The translations under genes were made by a program, and so were the position numbers. From Alviniconcha marisindica (taxonomy: Eukaryota; Mollusca; Gastropoda; Provannidae): DNA of 64,000 bases. This document shows, piece by piece, positions 1-11,739 of this stretch. Position 1 is the stretch's first letter. Each line of letters opens with the position of its first letter. The stretch spans positions 182,501 to 246,500 of the forward strand of contig JABMCL010002954.1 in assembly GCA_018857735.1 (NCBI GenBank), written 5' to 3'. The notes below the pieces were generated by a model. The model saw only the letters and a list, made by a program, of their open reading frames with translations, searched no databases and was not told the DNA's origin.

Positions 1-720
1 TGAGGTGACTGTGAGGTTGACAGGAAGTGAAAATCCAAGCTGTGGCTAACCCTGTCAGTGACTGTGGTGGAGATCAGTAATGCTATCCGTCCCGGAATAC
101 ATCCAGCCTCTGGAAGGACGATACCACCCTGAGGTGACTGTGAGGTTGACAGGAAGTGAAAATCCAAGCTGTGGCTAACCCTGTCTGTGACTGGGGTGGA
201 GACCAGTAATGCTATCCGTCCCGGAATACATCCAGCCTCTGGAAGGACGATACCACCCTGAGGTGACTGTGAGGTTGACAGGAAGTGAAAATCCAAGCTG
301 TGGCTAACCCTGTCTGTGACTGGGTGGAGACCAGTAATGCTATCCGTCCCGGAATACATCCAGCCTCTGGAAGGACGATACCACCCTGAGGTGACTGTGA
401 GGTTGACAGGAAGTGAAAATCCAAGCTGTGGCTAACCCTGTCTGTGACTGGGGTGGAGACCAGTAATGCTATCCGTCCCGGAATACATCCAGCCTCTGGA
501 AGGACGATACCACCCTGAGGTGACTGTGAGGTTGACAGGAAGTGAAAATCCAAGCTGTGGCTAACCCTGTCTGTGACTGGGGTGGAGACCAGTAATGCTA
601 TCCGTCCCGGAATACATCCAGCCTCTGGAAGGACGATACCACCCTGAGGTGACTGTGAGGTTGACAGGAAGTGAAAATCCAAGCTGTGGCTAACCCTGTC
701 TGTGACTGGGGTGGAGACCA
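1..720. repeat. 129-bp tandem array, about 5.6 copies
   Basis: Units start near 1, 130, 259, 387, 516 and 645 with TGAGGTGACTGTGAGG and are nearly identical, so the array is young or homogenised. It runs off the left edge of the window. Because 129 is a multiple of three, a 190-codon open frame crosses it on the minus strand; this is a by-product of the period. The last unit breaks off near 720, just before R1 copy 1. Confidence 0.95.
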
Positions 721-774
721 GCCCCCCATCACGCGACACTTCCCTTTCCATCACACAGCCGTGTGGGACGACTC

Positions 775-1225
775 CAAACTCCAAGCACTGGTTTACGACA
801 TCCTTCCTTCAACCACTGCCCTATTTAGTTACGCCGTAGGGTCTAGAAAACTGTCAGCTAACGAGCAGTTTTTTTGTTGGTGCTCAAACGGTAGTCAGTT
901 TGTTACAAACGACTCAAATAAAACAAGGCGTGTCATTTATAGCCGCCAACAAAGTTTACACCAGCACAAATAAAACCACAATCGTTTGAATCGAGACGGA
1001 ACTCTTTCTTTTCTTTTTCTTTTTACCCGGGGTGGATGCGTCTCATGTTTACGTGCGTGCTTTGGCGATAGGTTGCTTCTATGGTCATATTAGTACCCGA
1101 ACCTTTCGGAGGGCGCTGACCGCGTCGCTGGACAGCTGTGCGGAGACAAAGAATGCCCCTTCAGTGGCGTAACTAAATCTGGCAGAGTTTGGAGGAAGGT
1201 GCCGGAAAGCGATGCTCGGAGTGTC
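775..1225 (+). mobile_element. R1 copy 1: MITE-like non-autonomous DNA transposon, full length
   Basis: The element is 451 bp. It begins CAAACTCCAAGCACTGG and its other end reads, on the complement, GACACTCCGAGCATCG; the two termini pair over about 31 bp as imperfect inverted repeats. Flanks 766-774 (GGACGACTC) and 1226-1234 (GGACGATTC) are a 9-bp target duplication with one mismatch. There is no long open frame and no transposase. The interior matches R1 copies at 17.3, 21.0 and 53.0 kb. Terminal inverted repeats of this length with a 9-bp duplication are typical of Mutator-like elements; that assignment is inference. Confidence 0.85.
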
Positions 1226-1234
1226 GGACGATTC

Positions 1235-1784
1235 TTCATCATTCACTGACTGGGCTGGAGATTAATCACACTGACTCTTAACGGCGGGCCCTGCCTACGA
1301 GCCGTAACCATTTGGCCAAACAGCTGGAAAAGTAACGACGACTATGGTTGAGGTGGTTGTGCCAGACTTAGCCGGCATCCCCCCCCCCCCCCCCCACCCC
1401 CCGGGCCCCGAGCCAGTTCACCACTCCAGCCAAACTGCAGGGTCTTCGATTGCAGGCCAAATGGGCAGCGGGCGTGTGAATGAAGCTCACCCTGCTAAAC
1501 CATCCAGCGGAACCCCCAACAGCCTTGTTCCCGTATTAAACTGGAAGCCAGCACTTTACTTGCTCATCGCTTCGCGTTTCCCGTCGTCCCGCAGTTTGGC
1601 GAGTTCCGAGGGGATGCTGTAAATGGGTTCGTTTGTTGCTGTTGTTTTTCTCAACAACAACAACAACAACCAATCCACGCCGAGAGATTACTGGATAAGA
1701 CGAGAGCGGTGGAAAGGAGCTGGAACAGTGGAAGCGAGAGCGAGAGAGAGAGAGAGAGAGTAAACTTTATTTTACCCGGTTTGT

Positions 1785-1837
<53 letters not shown>

Positions 1838-2669
1838 TTTACGAGGAGGAGAAAGAGACGGGGGGAGGGGGGGGGGGGGCAAGAACGTCAAGAAACGAGA
1901 AGCGGGGTGGGGTGGGGTGGGGGTGGAAGGGGTGGGGCAAGGAAAGGTCGAGAATACTGGGGGCGGAGAGGGGGCTAGAAAACACGGGGAGAGACAGTGG
2001 AGAGAGAGAGAGGAGAGGGGTAGGCAAAGGGGGGTGTGGGGTGGGGAGTTAGAAAGCGTTAGAGAGACAGAGGCATGAGTTGCTGGAGGGGATGGGGGAG
2101 GGGTGGGTGGGGTAGAGGTCGCAAAGAGGACGAGGGGAATGGATTAAGAGATGAGTGGTGGCGAGGTGATCAAGCGACGGAGGGACCAGAGCCGCCGTGT
2201 CAGCCGGTGGCAGGAAGGGATCAATAGTTGACGGATGGGCCGGGGGGACCGGGGGGACAGGGGGGACCAGGGGGGGCCGGGGTTGATGAGGTCAGGCCCG
2301 GCAGTTGCCACGCCACACGGAGCAGGCGGGCCGAGTGAAGGAGGGGAGAGATTGAGGCCGTGAAGCGCGCCGCACGTGCTGGGTCTGGCACCGACGGGCC
2401 AGCGAGGCACAACAGGGGTCCATTATGCTGCTATACCCACCGTCGTTATTTCGCGCGCTTCCGCCTGCGAAGGGACATTCACCCAAATTCTACAGATAAT
2501 GCACCCATTTCGCCTCTAAGTACTAGCAAAAACAGCACCCCCCTCTCTCTCTAGTTGTTAGGTCTACATGAACATAGACTACAATCCTTGCAAAATCTCT
2601 CTCTCTCCTCTCTCTCTCTCTCTCCGATCTTAGTTGGTCTACATCACCTCTACAATTTCTGCAAAATTC

Positions 2670-2711
<42 letters not shown>

Positions 2712-2870
2712 TCTCTCTCTCTCTCCATGAGTCTCTCTAGTTGTTAGGTCTAAATGAACATAGACTACAATCCTTGCAAAATCTCTCTCTCTCCCTCTCT
2801 CTCTCTCTGAAGTGAGGGGTGGGGATGGGGTAGTCTGACTAATGTGTGTTGTGGTGTTGAGGTAGGGTTT
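1235..2870. repeat. Low-complexity GA-, G- and CT-rich DNA without a gene
   Basis: It holds a C-run at about 1379-1398, an (AAC)n tract near 1653, (GA)n blocks at 1735-1835, G-rich purine DNA to about 2300, and (CT)n blocks at 2545-2810. The (CT)n part includes a duplicated TAGTTGTTAGGTCTA-type segment near 2552 and 2738 that recurs near 8080. Small open frames here are low-complexity Pro/Ser/Arg strings. Confidence 0.7.
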
Positions 2871-2949
2871 AGGACATCTGTAACGTTTTCTCACATCTAC
2901 TATCGACACAAAAACCCGAGGCCACGTTCGGGCACATGCCAAACGTTCC

Positions 2950-3420
2950 CAAGACTAGCACGCTGCAATCTGTCCCACAACGTTGCAATCTGTCTCCACA
3001 ACGTTGCAACCTAATCCACTACATTGCAACCTGACCCACTACATTGCAGCCTGTCACCTGTTCCACAACGCAACAACCTGTCCCATGACGCGGCAACCTG
3101 TCTCCTCTCTCATAACGCAACAACCTGTCCCATAACGCAACAACCAGTCCCACAACGCAGCAACCTGTCCCACAACGCAGCAACCTGTCCCATAACGCAA
3201 CAACCTGTCCCATAACGCAGCAACCTTCCCCTGTCCCATAATGCCAACCTGTCCCTGTCCACAACGCAGCAACCTGTCCACAGACGCAGCAACCAGCCCG
3301 TCCATAACGCAACAACCTGTCCCATAACGCAACAAAATATGCCCAGTCCCACAACGCAGCAACCTGTCCCACAACGCAGCAACCTGTCCCCAGTCCCACA
3401 ACGCAGCAACCTATCCCCTG
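2950..3420. repeat. Minisatellite of about 16-22-bp units
   Basis: Degenerate units of the form CACAACGCAGCAACCTGTCC recur about 22 times. Variants CATAACGCAACAA and CACTACATTGCAA mark an older left edge. Overlapping minus-strand frames of 99-216 codons rich in CCV and ALWDR repeats are translations of the array. Confidence 0.9.
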
Positions 3421-3734
3421 TCCCGTAAGGCCAAACTGTGCGTCACTGAGGGGAGGAAAGCAGCGGAGAGAGAGAGAGGTCGGAGGAGGGGCCTGTGGAA
3501 CCTGTAGGGCAAGAGGACCAGAGAGAGGGGACCAGGCGACGTCTCCAGGCGCCTTTGTCCCGCGACGGGGCGCTGTGCAGCTAGGGGGGCAGGAATGCAG
3601 CACGCAAGACCCGCGCTGCACCCAACGGACCCCCCACCCCCCCTCCCCCCGCTTTCGCCTGTCGCACAAGTTGGTGGAACTGTACGACAGGCACTGAGGC
3701 AGTCCAGCCCCCCCCCCACCCCCCCACCCCCCGC

Positions 3735-4475
3735 CCCCACCAGCAGCATTACCCCCACCCTTACTACAGTATTACCCCCAGCCTTACCACAGCATTACCC
3801 CCACCACAGTATTACCCACCCTTACCACAGCATTACCCCCACCCTTACCACAGCATTACCCCCACCCTTACCACAGCATTACCCCCACCCTACCACAGTA
3901 TTACCCCCACCCTTACCACAGCATTACCCCCACCCTCACCACTGTTCTACCCCCACCCTTACCGCATCATTACCCCCACCCGTACCACTGTTCTACCCCA
4001 CCCGTACCATAGTATTACCCCACACTTACCACTGTTCTACCCCACCCTTACCACAGCATTACCCCCACCCTCACCACTGTTCTACCCCACCCTTACCACA
4101 GTATTACCCCACACTTACCACTGTTCTACCCCCACCCTCACCACATCATTACCCCCAACCCGTACCACTGTTCTACCTCACCCGTACCACAGTATTACCC
4201 CACACTTACCACTGTTCTACCCCACACTTACCACTGTTCTACCCCACCCTTACCACTGTTCTACCACACCCTTACCACAGTATTACCCCACACTTACTAC
4301 TGTTCTACCCCCACCCTTACCACAGCATTACACCCACCCGTACCACTGTTCTACCCACCCTTACCACAGCATTACCCCACCCTTACCACTGTTCTACCCC
4401 ACCCTTACCACAGCATTACCCCACCCTTACCACTGTTCTACCCCACCCTTACTACAGAATTACCCCCACCCTCAG
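3735..4475. repeat. Minisatellite of about 22-bp units (C-rich)
   Basis: About 33 copies of variants of TTACCACAGCATTACCCCCA, with TACCACTGTTCTACCCCACC as a second subtype, often alternating. The 309-codon plus-strand frame is the array read in one frame. Confidence 0.92.
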
Positions 4476-4540
4476 CATTGTTTCGACACGAAAAACATCA
4501 TCACCACTCTCACTCTCTTATTGAATTATGATACGCGAGC

Positions 4541-4585
4541 GTGGTGTGTATGTGTGTGTGTGTTGGGGGGGGGGGGGGGGGGGGG
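4541..4585. repeat. (GT)n next to a long G run
   Basis: A short GT microsatellite passes directly into a run of about 22 G. This junction type recurs in the window (for example 9301-9330 and 60805-60840). Confidence 0.85.
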
Positions 4586-4816
4586 AGCAGACAGAAAGAC
4601 AGGCAGACAGGTAAACTACCACTCACCCAGGTGTACGACAAATCATTCCACACGTGTTGTAAATCCATTGTCCACGCGTTCGGCAATCCCACCGCCTCAT
4701 CAACTAGTCCGCTAAACAGTCGACACACCCCGAGGGGGCCAGAACGGTATCTGTGACGAGATGGACAACTCACAAGTCGAAACAGCCAAGAAACCGTCCC
4801 AATGTTCACCTCGTTC

Positions 4817-5045
4817 TTCACGCCACAGGAACACTGTGCTGTCAATATTCACCCTGCTCTTCTGTCTTCACGCCACAGGAACACTGTGCTGTCAATATTC
4901 ACCCTGCCGCCTTCAGTCTTCACGCCACAGGAACACTGTGCTGTCAATATTCACCCTGCTCTCCTCTCTTCACGCTACAGGAACACTGTGCTGTCAATAT
5001 TCACCCTGCTCTCCTCTCTTCACGCCACAGGAACACTGTGCTGTC
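4817..5045. repeat. 50-bp tandem array, five copies
   Basis: Units start near 4817, 4867, 4919, 4969 and 5019 with TTCACGCCACAGGAACACTG. Since 50 is not a multiple of three, three overlapping open frames of 114-190 codons appear; none has support as a gene. Confidence 0.93.
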
Positions 5046-5489
5046 ACTGCTCGGGGAAGGGAGTCTCCGACGCAAGGCAGCCAGTCTGTCCGTCAGCCGA
5101 GTTAAGGCAGAAAGTTTACGAGGGCGGCGCAGACAGACCGAGTCCTGACAAGCCCGGAACTATCACCTCCTTGCCGTCAGTACGTATCCCACTCCTTGCG
5201 GGTCCCGATACGGGCCGTAAATCAGCAACACCAACTCCGCCCCGGCCCCCGCCACTCTCCTTCGTAGGCACAAACACCCAGAAAAAAAGGCAGCTTAAAA
5301 AAATAAAAAATAAACTTTTTAAGGAAGGTGAGGGGAAAGGAGGGGGGGGGGGGGGGGGATTCGTTACAGTGTGAAGGTAGCCGTATGGCGTAAGATAGGC
5401 TCGACAAACTGCATGAATCAGAATCAGAACCGTGACCTTCCGGGCCAGCCGCGAGAGGAAGGCAGTAAGTATCCTCTGGCTGTCCCGGT

Positions 5490-5665
5490 GATGGTGGTGA
5501 AGTGATGCTTAATGTCCTCAGATGTCGGCTGACATATTAGGGACAAGTTGTGGCCAATGCCGAAGCACGGTTCAATAATTCTTTACGTCCACGGAAACCA
5601 GAAGGCTCGTTAGGACGGACAGCCCAGGACGTCCACCTCAACACTCACACAGCTCCTGAACTATG
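5490..5665 (+). mobile_element. R2 SINE-like repeat copy
   Basis: The segment contains GCTTAATGTCCTCAGATG, CTGACATATTAGGGACAAG, TTTACGTCCACGGAAACC and CACACAGCTCCTGAACTATG in that order. The same order is found at 27565, 27775 and 28430 (plus strand), and parts of it at 11.7-12.1, 31.0, 39.6-39.9, 40.6 and 59.9 kb. No polymerase III promoter boxes were recognised, so SINE is only a description of its size and dispersal. Confidence 0.75.
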
Positions 5666-5899
5666 CTGTCCCGGGCCAGGGAGGGACTGAGGCTAACAGC
5701 GCGCCGTCACTGTGTACAGCGGCCCAACCTGCTCAACCAACACCACTCACCCCCGCACCGCAACTGCGGTCTCCTCCTCCTCCTTCTTCTTCTTGTTTTG
5801 CTCACAAGGCGCAACAGTCCTCAACACTCGTGGCGGTATTTTATCAACACGGGGTGGGAAGCGGAGGCGGCCTTTTTCCTGGAATACACGGTTCCAGAT

Positions 5900-6170
5900 T
5901 TGATAGAGTTGGCCTTTCTTCCGACGTACACAGAGCAGGTATAGTGTAGAGCTGGCCTTTCTTAGTACACAGAGAAGGTATTGTGTAGAGTTGGCCTTTC
6001 TTCTGAAGTACACACAGCAGGTATAGTGTAGAGTTGGTCTTTCTTCCTAACTATACAGAGCAGGTATAGTGCAGACTTGGCCTTTTTTCAGAGGTACACA
6101 CAGCAGGTATAGTTTACAGATGGCCTTTTTTTCTTTCTTTTTCTGAAGCAGTCGGTATGAGCAGTACTGT
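5900..6170. repeat. Degenerate 40-50-bp repeats leading into the 104-bp array
   Basis: Five or six diverged units of the type GAGTTGGCCTTTCTTCTGA followed by ACACAGCAGGTATAGTGTA. They share TGGCCTTTTTT and GTACAC with the adjacent 104-bp unit and look like an older relative of it. Confidence 0.75.
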
Positions 6171-6179
6171 ATCAAACAA

Positions 6180-7345
6180 AAAGTCTGGTCGGACTTTTAC
6201 GACAGTACACAAGACAAGCGGCAGAGATGGACTTTTTCCAAGCAGTCCGTACAAGCAGTATTTATCGTAGGAAGCACAAGTCTGGTCGGCCTTTTTTTAC
6301 CAACGTACACGGTACAAGCAGCAGAGCAAGCAAACCTTTCTTCCACCCAGTCAGTACAAGCGGTATCTATTGTATCCAGGAAAGTCTGGTCGGCCTTTTT
6401 TACCAACGTACACGGTACAAGCAGCAGAGCAAGCAAACCTTTCTTCCACCCAGTCAGTACAAGCGGTATCTATTGTATCCAAGGAAAGTCTGGTCGGCCT
6501 TTTTTACCAACGTACACGGTACAAGCAGCAGAGCAAGCAAAGCTTTCTTCCACCCAGTCAGTACAAGCGGTATCTATTGTATCCAAGGAAAGTCTGGTCG
6601 GCCTTTTTTACCAACGTACACGGTACAAGCAGCAGAGCAAGCAAACCTTTCTTCCACCCAGTCAGTACAAGCGGTATCTATTGTATCCACGGAAAGTCTG
6701 GTCGGCCTTTTTTACCAACGTACACGGTACAAGCAGCAGAGCAAGCAAACCTTTCTTCCACCCAGTCAGTACAAGCGGTATCTATTGTATCCACGGGGAA
6801 AATCTGGTCGGCCTTTTTTACCAACGTACACGGTACAAGCAGCAGAGCAAGCAAAGCTTTCTTCCACCCAGTCAGTACAAGCGGTATCTATTGTATCCAC
6901 GGGGAAAATCTGGTCGGCCTTTTTTACCAACGTACACGGTACAAGCAGCAGAGCAAGCAAAGCTTTCTTCCACCCAGTCAGTACAAGCGGTATCTATTGT
7001 ATCCACGGAAAGTCTGGTCGGCCTTTTTTACCAACGTACACGGTACAAGCAGCAGAGCAAGCAAAGCTTTCTTCCACCCAGTCAGTACAAGCGGTATCTA
7101 TTGTATCCACGGAAAGTCTGGTCGGCCTTTTTTACCAACGTACACGGTACAAGCAGCAGAGCAAGCAAACCTTTCTTCCACCCAGTCAGTACAAGCGGTA
7201 TCTATTGTATCCACGGAAAGTCTGGTCGGCCTTTTTTACCAACGTACACGGTACAAGCAGCAGAGCAAGCAAACCTTTCTTCCACCCAGTCAGTACAAGC
7301 GGTATCTATTGTATCCAGGGAAAGTCTGGTCGGCTTTTCACTGAC
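6180..7345. repeat. 104-bp tandem array, about 11 copies
   Basis: Near-identical units begin with AAGTCTGGTCGGCCTTTTTT, followed by ACCAACGTACACGG and CACCCAGTCAGTACAAGCGG. Variation between units (AAACCTTTC or AAAGCTTTC; CCAAGG, CCACGG or CCACGGGG) could support haplotyping. Frames of 241-375 codons across it are artefacts. Confidence 0.95.
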
Positions 7346-7513
7346 GAACACTGAACAAGCAGCGCCGACCTACTCCCCAAAAGGCCGAGAGCCTACACGT
7401 CGCTAACGCTTCGCTGTTGTTTGTTGTCGGTTAGTTTTTTTGCAACACGCAGTGCAAGCAGTACATCACAATCAATCCGTCTTTTGGGCCGCGTTGAGGT
7501 CACTGGCGCGACT

Positions 7514-7930
7514 CGTGTGTGTGTGTGTGTGTGTGTGTGTAACCAGCCCGGTCTTCACTTCCCCGTACACTAAAGCCTGTATGTATGTATGTATGCATGT
7601 ACGTGTGTAAGACGGTTCGAGCTGCGAGCGCGGGCAACGCCCCTCCCTCTGTCGGCCGTGTCCGTGAGACTGAGAGTTGTGCGCCCCTTCCTGCCTGGCG
7701 CGGCCCTGATAGCGGCAATGCTAGCCGTGTTCCTTATTTACCGGCTTTCTTACTTACCGCCGATCAAACCTTGTGACACGCAGCCTTGGCCCTCACAACC
7801 CCCACCACCACCCCTCCTCTGCTCCAACGCGCCCGCCGCTATCCAACACAGGCACATGCTTTCCGTATTTTTTGGCCGGAGTCCGCCCCCTCCCCCCGTA
7901 TAAATCTCTCTCTCCCTCTCTGGCTCTGTT

Positions 7931-8001
<71 letters not shown>

Positions 8002-8169
8002 ACTTTGTAAAGTTTTTTGTTTGTTTTAAAAATAATAATTTTTACTCCATTTTTCACTTATTCAGTAGTTTAGCAAGGACTAGTTGTTAGACAGGTCTAA
8101 ATGAACCTAAACTACAATCCTTGAAAAATAAAAGTTTTCGAGTTTGAGCTCGCTCTCTCTCTCTCTCTT

Positions 8170-8250
<81 letters not shown>
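7514..8250. repeat. Microsatellites: (GT)n, (TATG)n, long (CT)n
   Basis: (GT)n is at 7516-7541, TATG repeats at 7579-7597, (CT)n of about 70 bp at 7931-8000 and about 95 bp at 8152-8250. The interval 7600-7900 is unique-looking but shows no convincing exon. A TAGTTGTTAGACAGGTCTAA segment at 8080-8130 is related to sequence at 2552 and 2738. Confidence 0.85.
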
Positions 8251-8332
8251 GTGAGCCGGTTTGGCCTAGCGGCAAGGCGTTAGGCTGGTAAGCAGAGGGA
8301 CCTCGGTTCGAATCCGCTTCGGCTCTCCTCTT
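8251..8332 (+). mobile_element. R4 tRNA-derived SINE head
   Basis: The sequence starts GTGAGCCGGTTTGGCC, with a box A-like TTTGGCCTAGCGGCAAGGC and a perfect box B, GGTTCGAATCC, then TTCGGCTCTCC closing an acceptor-like stem. It lacks a clean tRNA cloverleaf. A fuller copy with the same head lies on the minus strand at 62840-63064. Only the promoter head survives here; the body is absent. Confidence 0.8.
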
Positions 8333-8599
8333 AACCCCCCTCTCTCTCCATCCATATATATATATATATATGACAAGTGCGTGTGGTTCCGACTTCCGCG
8401 TATTCTATACTATTATTATTATCATCATCATAAGTGATAGTCCGTGGCAGCGGCAGCCTCTATTCCATACTAGTATCATGAACATACCGTTAATGCGTGG
8501 CAGCGGCAGCCTCTGTGCATTCTATACTATTATTATCACCACTGATAACTCCCGGCAGTGTCCAGTGTTGCCGGGGTCCTGTAGTCGGGCAAGCAGAGC

Positions 8600-9110
8600 A
8601 AGATGGTGTCACCCAGTCACCCTGGTTCTCCCCTTACCGCCAGTCACCGAGTCTCCCTGGTTCTCCCCTTACCGCCAGTCACCGAGTCACCCTGGTTCTC
8701 CTTACCGCCAGTCACCCTGGTACTCCCATTACCGCCAGTCACCGAGTCACCCTGGTTCTCCCCTTACCGCCAGTCACCGAGTCACCCTGGTTCTCCCCTT
8801 ACCGCAAGTCACCGAGTCACCCTGGTTATCCCCTTACCGCCAGTCACCCTGGTTCTCTCCTTACCGCCAGTCACCCTGGTTCTCCTGCCCGCCAGTCAAC
8901 CAGTCACCCTGGTTCTCCTTACCGCCAGTCACCCCGGTTTTTCCATTACCGCCAGTCACGGACTCACCCTGGTTCTTATCGCCAGTCACCCTGGTTCTCC
9001 CTATCGCCAGTCACTGAGTCACCCTGGTTCTCCTTACCGCCTGTCACCGAGTCACCCTGGTTTTCCCCATATCGCCAGTCACCGAGTCACCCTGCCAGTC
9101 TCTCAACACG
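8600..9110. repeat. Minisatellite built on CACCCTGGTTCTCC
   Basis: Units of about 23 and 36 bp alternate: TTACCGCCAGTCACCGAGTC followed by ACCCTGGTTCTCC, with shorter forms lacking CGAGTC. About 18 copies. The three overlapping plus-strand frames of 215-226 codons are the array in each frame. Confidence 0.93.
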
Positions 9111-9219
9111 TGTACACTGTGAACACGGCCAGACCAGGAAGCCCAGGACCAGCTCTCTGCCGACCCCGGTGTATTGAAAGGGGCCAGGGTGGGCCAGTGC
9201 AGGGGGCTGTGGTGTGTGT

Positions 9220-9600
9220 GTGGAGGGGTGGGGTGAGGTCCGGGGGGGGGGGGGGGGTTGTACCCTAAGCTAAAGCGACGGAGGATGGGCGGGAGGTGCG
9301 GTGTGTGTGTGTGTGGAGGGGGGGGGGGGGGATAGAGAAATAGGGGGAATGACATTGTACTGAACAGGTGGAGGTTGGGACGGGGGGTATGAAGCTTATT
9401 CCCCCCCACCCCCCACCCTACCCCCCCGTCCCTGTACTGTTAGTACTGTGGTGAAGTGGTGAAGGGTGGGGGGGGGTGGTGCGTGGGCGGGGGGAATCAC
9501 GCAGTACACTGTACTGAAGGGGTCGGGTGTCTGGGATTGGGGGGTGCGGGGCACTGTGCTGTAGCGGACTGAGACGGGGTGGGGGTTGGTGGGCGCCGCC
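9220..9600. repeat. G-rich low-complexity region
   Basis: Several G runs (9241-9257, 9317-9330, 9470-9476) and GGTGGGG-type purine tracts, with a C-rich patch at 9402-9427. No gene is supported. Confidence 0.7.
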
Positions 9601-9720
9601 ACAAAGGGAAGAACTAACTAGGTCACACCACGGAGCCAGTCCAATGTGGCCCAGCTAAATGGCGGCGGCTCCAAGCTGACTTTACCGTAACAAGGAACAG
9701 TAGCAGCACATGTTGATCGT

Positions 9721-9760
9721 CGACCGCCCCCCCCCCCCCCCCCCCCCCCCCCGACCAACC
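9721..9760. repeat. Poly(C) run of about 26
   Basis: An uninterrupted C tract directly upstream of an R4 head. A similar C run sits at 9970-9994 and next to the R4 copy at 62.8 kb. Confidence 0.85.
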
Positions 9761-9764
9761 AGAC

Positions 9765-9845
9765 GGTGAACCGGTTTGGGTAGTGGCAAGGGGCTGGGCC
9801 GGCAAACAGACGGATCCACGTTCGAATCTGCTATCACACTGTGGA
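9765..9845 (+). mobile_element. Degenerate R4 tRNA-SINE head
   Basis: GGTGAACCGGTTTGGGTAG corresponds to the R4 start, followed by GGCAAACAGACGGATCC and a mutated box B (CGTTCGAATCT). More diverged than the copy at 8251. Confidence 0.6.
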
Positions 9846-10149
9846 CCATCAGACTTCACAACCCTTCAGTTTTTACCTTCTCACTCGCACAGACCGGGTG
9901 TTAAAGCAGAAGGTGTGATCAGGGGACTGCGTGCAACGCTCCTGGCATCACCATCATCAGGAGCCAGATCCCCCCCCCCCCCCCCCCCCCCCCCTCCCCA
10001 CACACACATTTGTACGGAATGAACTGCAGGTGCCGACCATCCACCTCCCTCGCCGCGTCCTCGTAAGTTCTTCAATCCAGACGGCCCAGCGAGCACGGTG
10101 TACATACTCGTACCCTTCAGGCGTCAACTACGATCCGCCCTTCAGGCCC

Positions 10150-10390
10150 CTCTCTGGTCTGCCAGTCTACTCTTGCAGCCACGCTCTCCCGTCACCGCCA
10201 CACCACAAAGCCGTAGTAGACCCCTTCCGGTCACTCCCTGGTCTGCCAGTCTACTCTTGCAGCCACGCTCACCCGTCACCGCCACACCACAAAGCCGTAG
10301 TAGACCCCTTCCGGTCACTCCCTGGTCTGCCAGTCTACTCTTGCAGCCACGCTCTCCCGTCACCGCCACACCACAAAGCCGTAGTATACC
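10150..10390. repeat. 84-bp tandem array, three copies
   Basis: Units start at 10154, 10238 and 10322 with CTGGTCTGCCAGTCTACTC and are almost identical. The period is a multiple of three, which explains open frames in both directions. Confidence 0.92.
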
Positions 10391-10559
10391 CGGCCCTCAC
10401 AACGCCCAAATCTAAATAAAGAAAACAACTGACCGCCAGCCTCCACAAGAAAGGATCGAAACGGAACACGGCAAAAAAGAAGGAAAAAGAAGAAGAAACA
10501 AAGAAACAAAAACTGCCAAATTTGCCAAAACAAAGCAGATAGACCCAGACAGGGAGGGA

Positions 10560-10640
10560 AAGTGGTTTTTAACGCCCAGTCAACTATGACGATTATCAGG
10601 GCGAGATAGGCAGCCACAACAGCATGTAAATAATAAAAAA
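10560..10640 (+). mobile_element. R3 dispersed repeat copy
   Basis: Begins GGTTTTTAACGCCCAGTCA, then CTATGACGATTATCAGGGCG. Equivalent sequences occur at 17030, 22130, 28775, 32375 and, inverted, at 44765. A short copy-rich element of unknown class. Confidence 0.7.
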
Positions 10641-10859
10641 GACGAGTGACACACATACACACACATACACTAAACAACAACAACAAAACCAAGCGTTGGT
10701 TGATCAAAATGGGTGTCTGCTTTCAACGACTGTGAATGCCGACTGTTGACTAAAGGTAAATGTGAACACGTGGCTCACACCTGATGCTACCTTTCTCCCT
10801 GTCTGCCCGATTCAGCCACCAACACCACTCGGCTCTTTCCCAACAATAGGCTGCAACAC

Positions 10860-10980
10860 GACCATTCCACCCCCCCCCCCCCACCCCCCACTTCACCCCC
10901 CTCACACACACACACAGACTTCACCCCTCTCACACACACCACACCCACACACCACATGGACACACACACACACACACAGC
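10860..10980. repeat. C-rich tract and (CA)n
   Basis: A C run at 10868-10882 followed by three (CA)n blocks separated by C-rich spacers. No gene is seen between 10640 and 11130. Confidence 0.8.
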
Positions 10981-11129
10981 AGAAAAGGGTGGCAGTGGGG
11001 AGTACTACTTTGATATCGGCCATTGTTCTGACGGCACAGGGAGAAAGGAGGGAGGCAGGGCTGGCGGAAATTGATGCCTGATGTTGCTAGCGCTGCCTGG
11101 CGCCCTTGGCTTTCTCCACACTGCCCTCC

Positions 11130-11545
11130 CAGGTCCTCCCGCTGCCACCCCACATGTCGGTACCCGTTTCTCAACACACCCTTTACACAGGCCTCCTTCC
11201 CTCGCGCGCTTCTGCCGATCAACAGCCACCCCGCTTTCCTGTACTGTCAACCGCTGCCACCCCACATGTCGGTACCCGTTTCTCAACACACCCTTCACAC
11301 AGGCCTCCTCCTTCCCTCGCGCGCTTCTGGTGATCAACAGCCACCCCGCTTTCTTAGTACTGTCAGCCGCTGCCACGTACCCCAGCTGTCGGTACCCGTT
11401 TCTCCACAGCCCCTCACACCCTGTTCAGGCTCTTCTTGCCTCTACTTCCAGTCTTTGCTTCACCTACGGTGATCAGCAGCCACCCGCTTTCTTCCACTGT
11501 CAACCACTGCCACCCCACTGCCGGTACCCCTTTCGCCACAACCGC
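11130..11545. repeat. Tandem array of about 112-136-bp units, four diverged copies
   Basis: Each unit carries GCTGCCACCCCACATGTCGG, TACCCGTTTCTCAACACAC and GATCAACAGCCACCC. The copies near 11369 and 11505 are the most diverged. Confidence 0.85.
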
Positions 11546-11584
11546 CACACTCTGTCCAGGATCTGGCCTCAACCTCCATCGTGT

Positions 11585-11675
11585 ACACCTGCACATGTGT
11601 GCGCGCGTGTGTGCGTTGAGGCCCACATGTGTGTGCATGCATGCATGTGCGTGCGTGCGTGCGGGCGCGTGCGGC
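11585..11675. repeat. Alternating purine-pyrimidine GT/GC tract
   Basis: Interrupted (GT)n, (GC)n and (TGCA)n sequence such as GTGCATGCATGCATGTGCGT. Such alternation can adopt Z-DNA; this is a structural inference only. Confidence 0.6.
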
Positions 11676-11739
11676 CAGTGCTATCATAAAGTACTTTGTG
11701 GTCAACAGAGAATTTGCTCGGGTGCAGGTGGCAGCAGCA

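Noticed and set aside
2144..2412. Minus-strand frames with GPPGPP-like stretches, considered as a collagen or as a later RhoGEF exon
   Set aside because: G-rich low-complexity DNA produces Pro/Gly strings in several frames, and no splice sites in phase with exon 5 were found.
3595..4524. 309-codon frame rich in Tyr, Pro and His
   Set aside because: It is a 22-bp minisatellite read in frame; resemblance to repetitive structural proteins is compositional only.
6227..7354. Open frames of 375, 324 and 241 codons
   Set aside because: All three frames of the 104-bp array are open in part because the unit has few stops; there is no start context or splice evidence.
8251..8332. Functional tRNA gene
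   Set aside because: Box A and box B are present, but the stems do not form a clean cloverleaf and no anticodon arm could be assigned; the same head occurs with a SINE body at 62840-63064.
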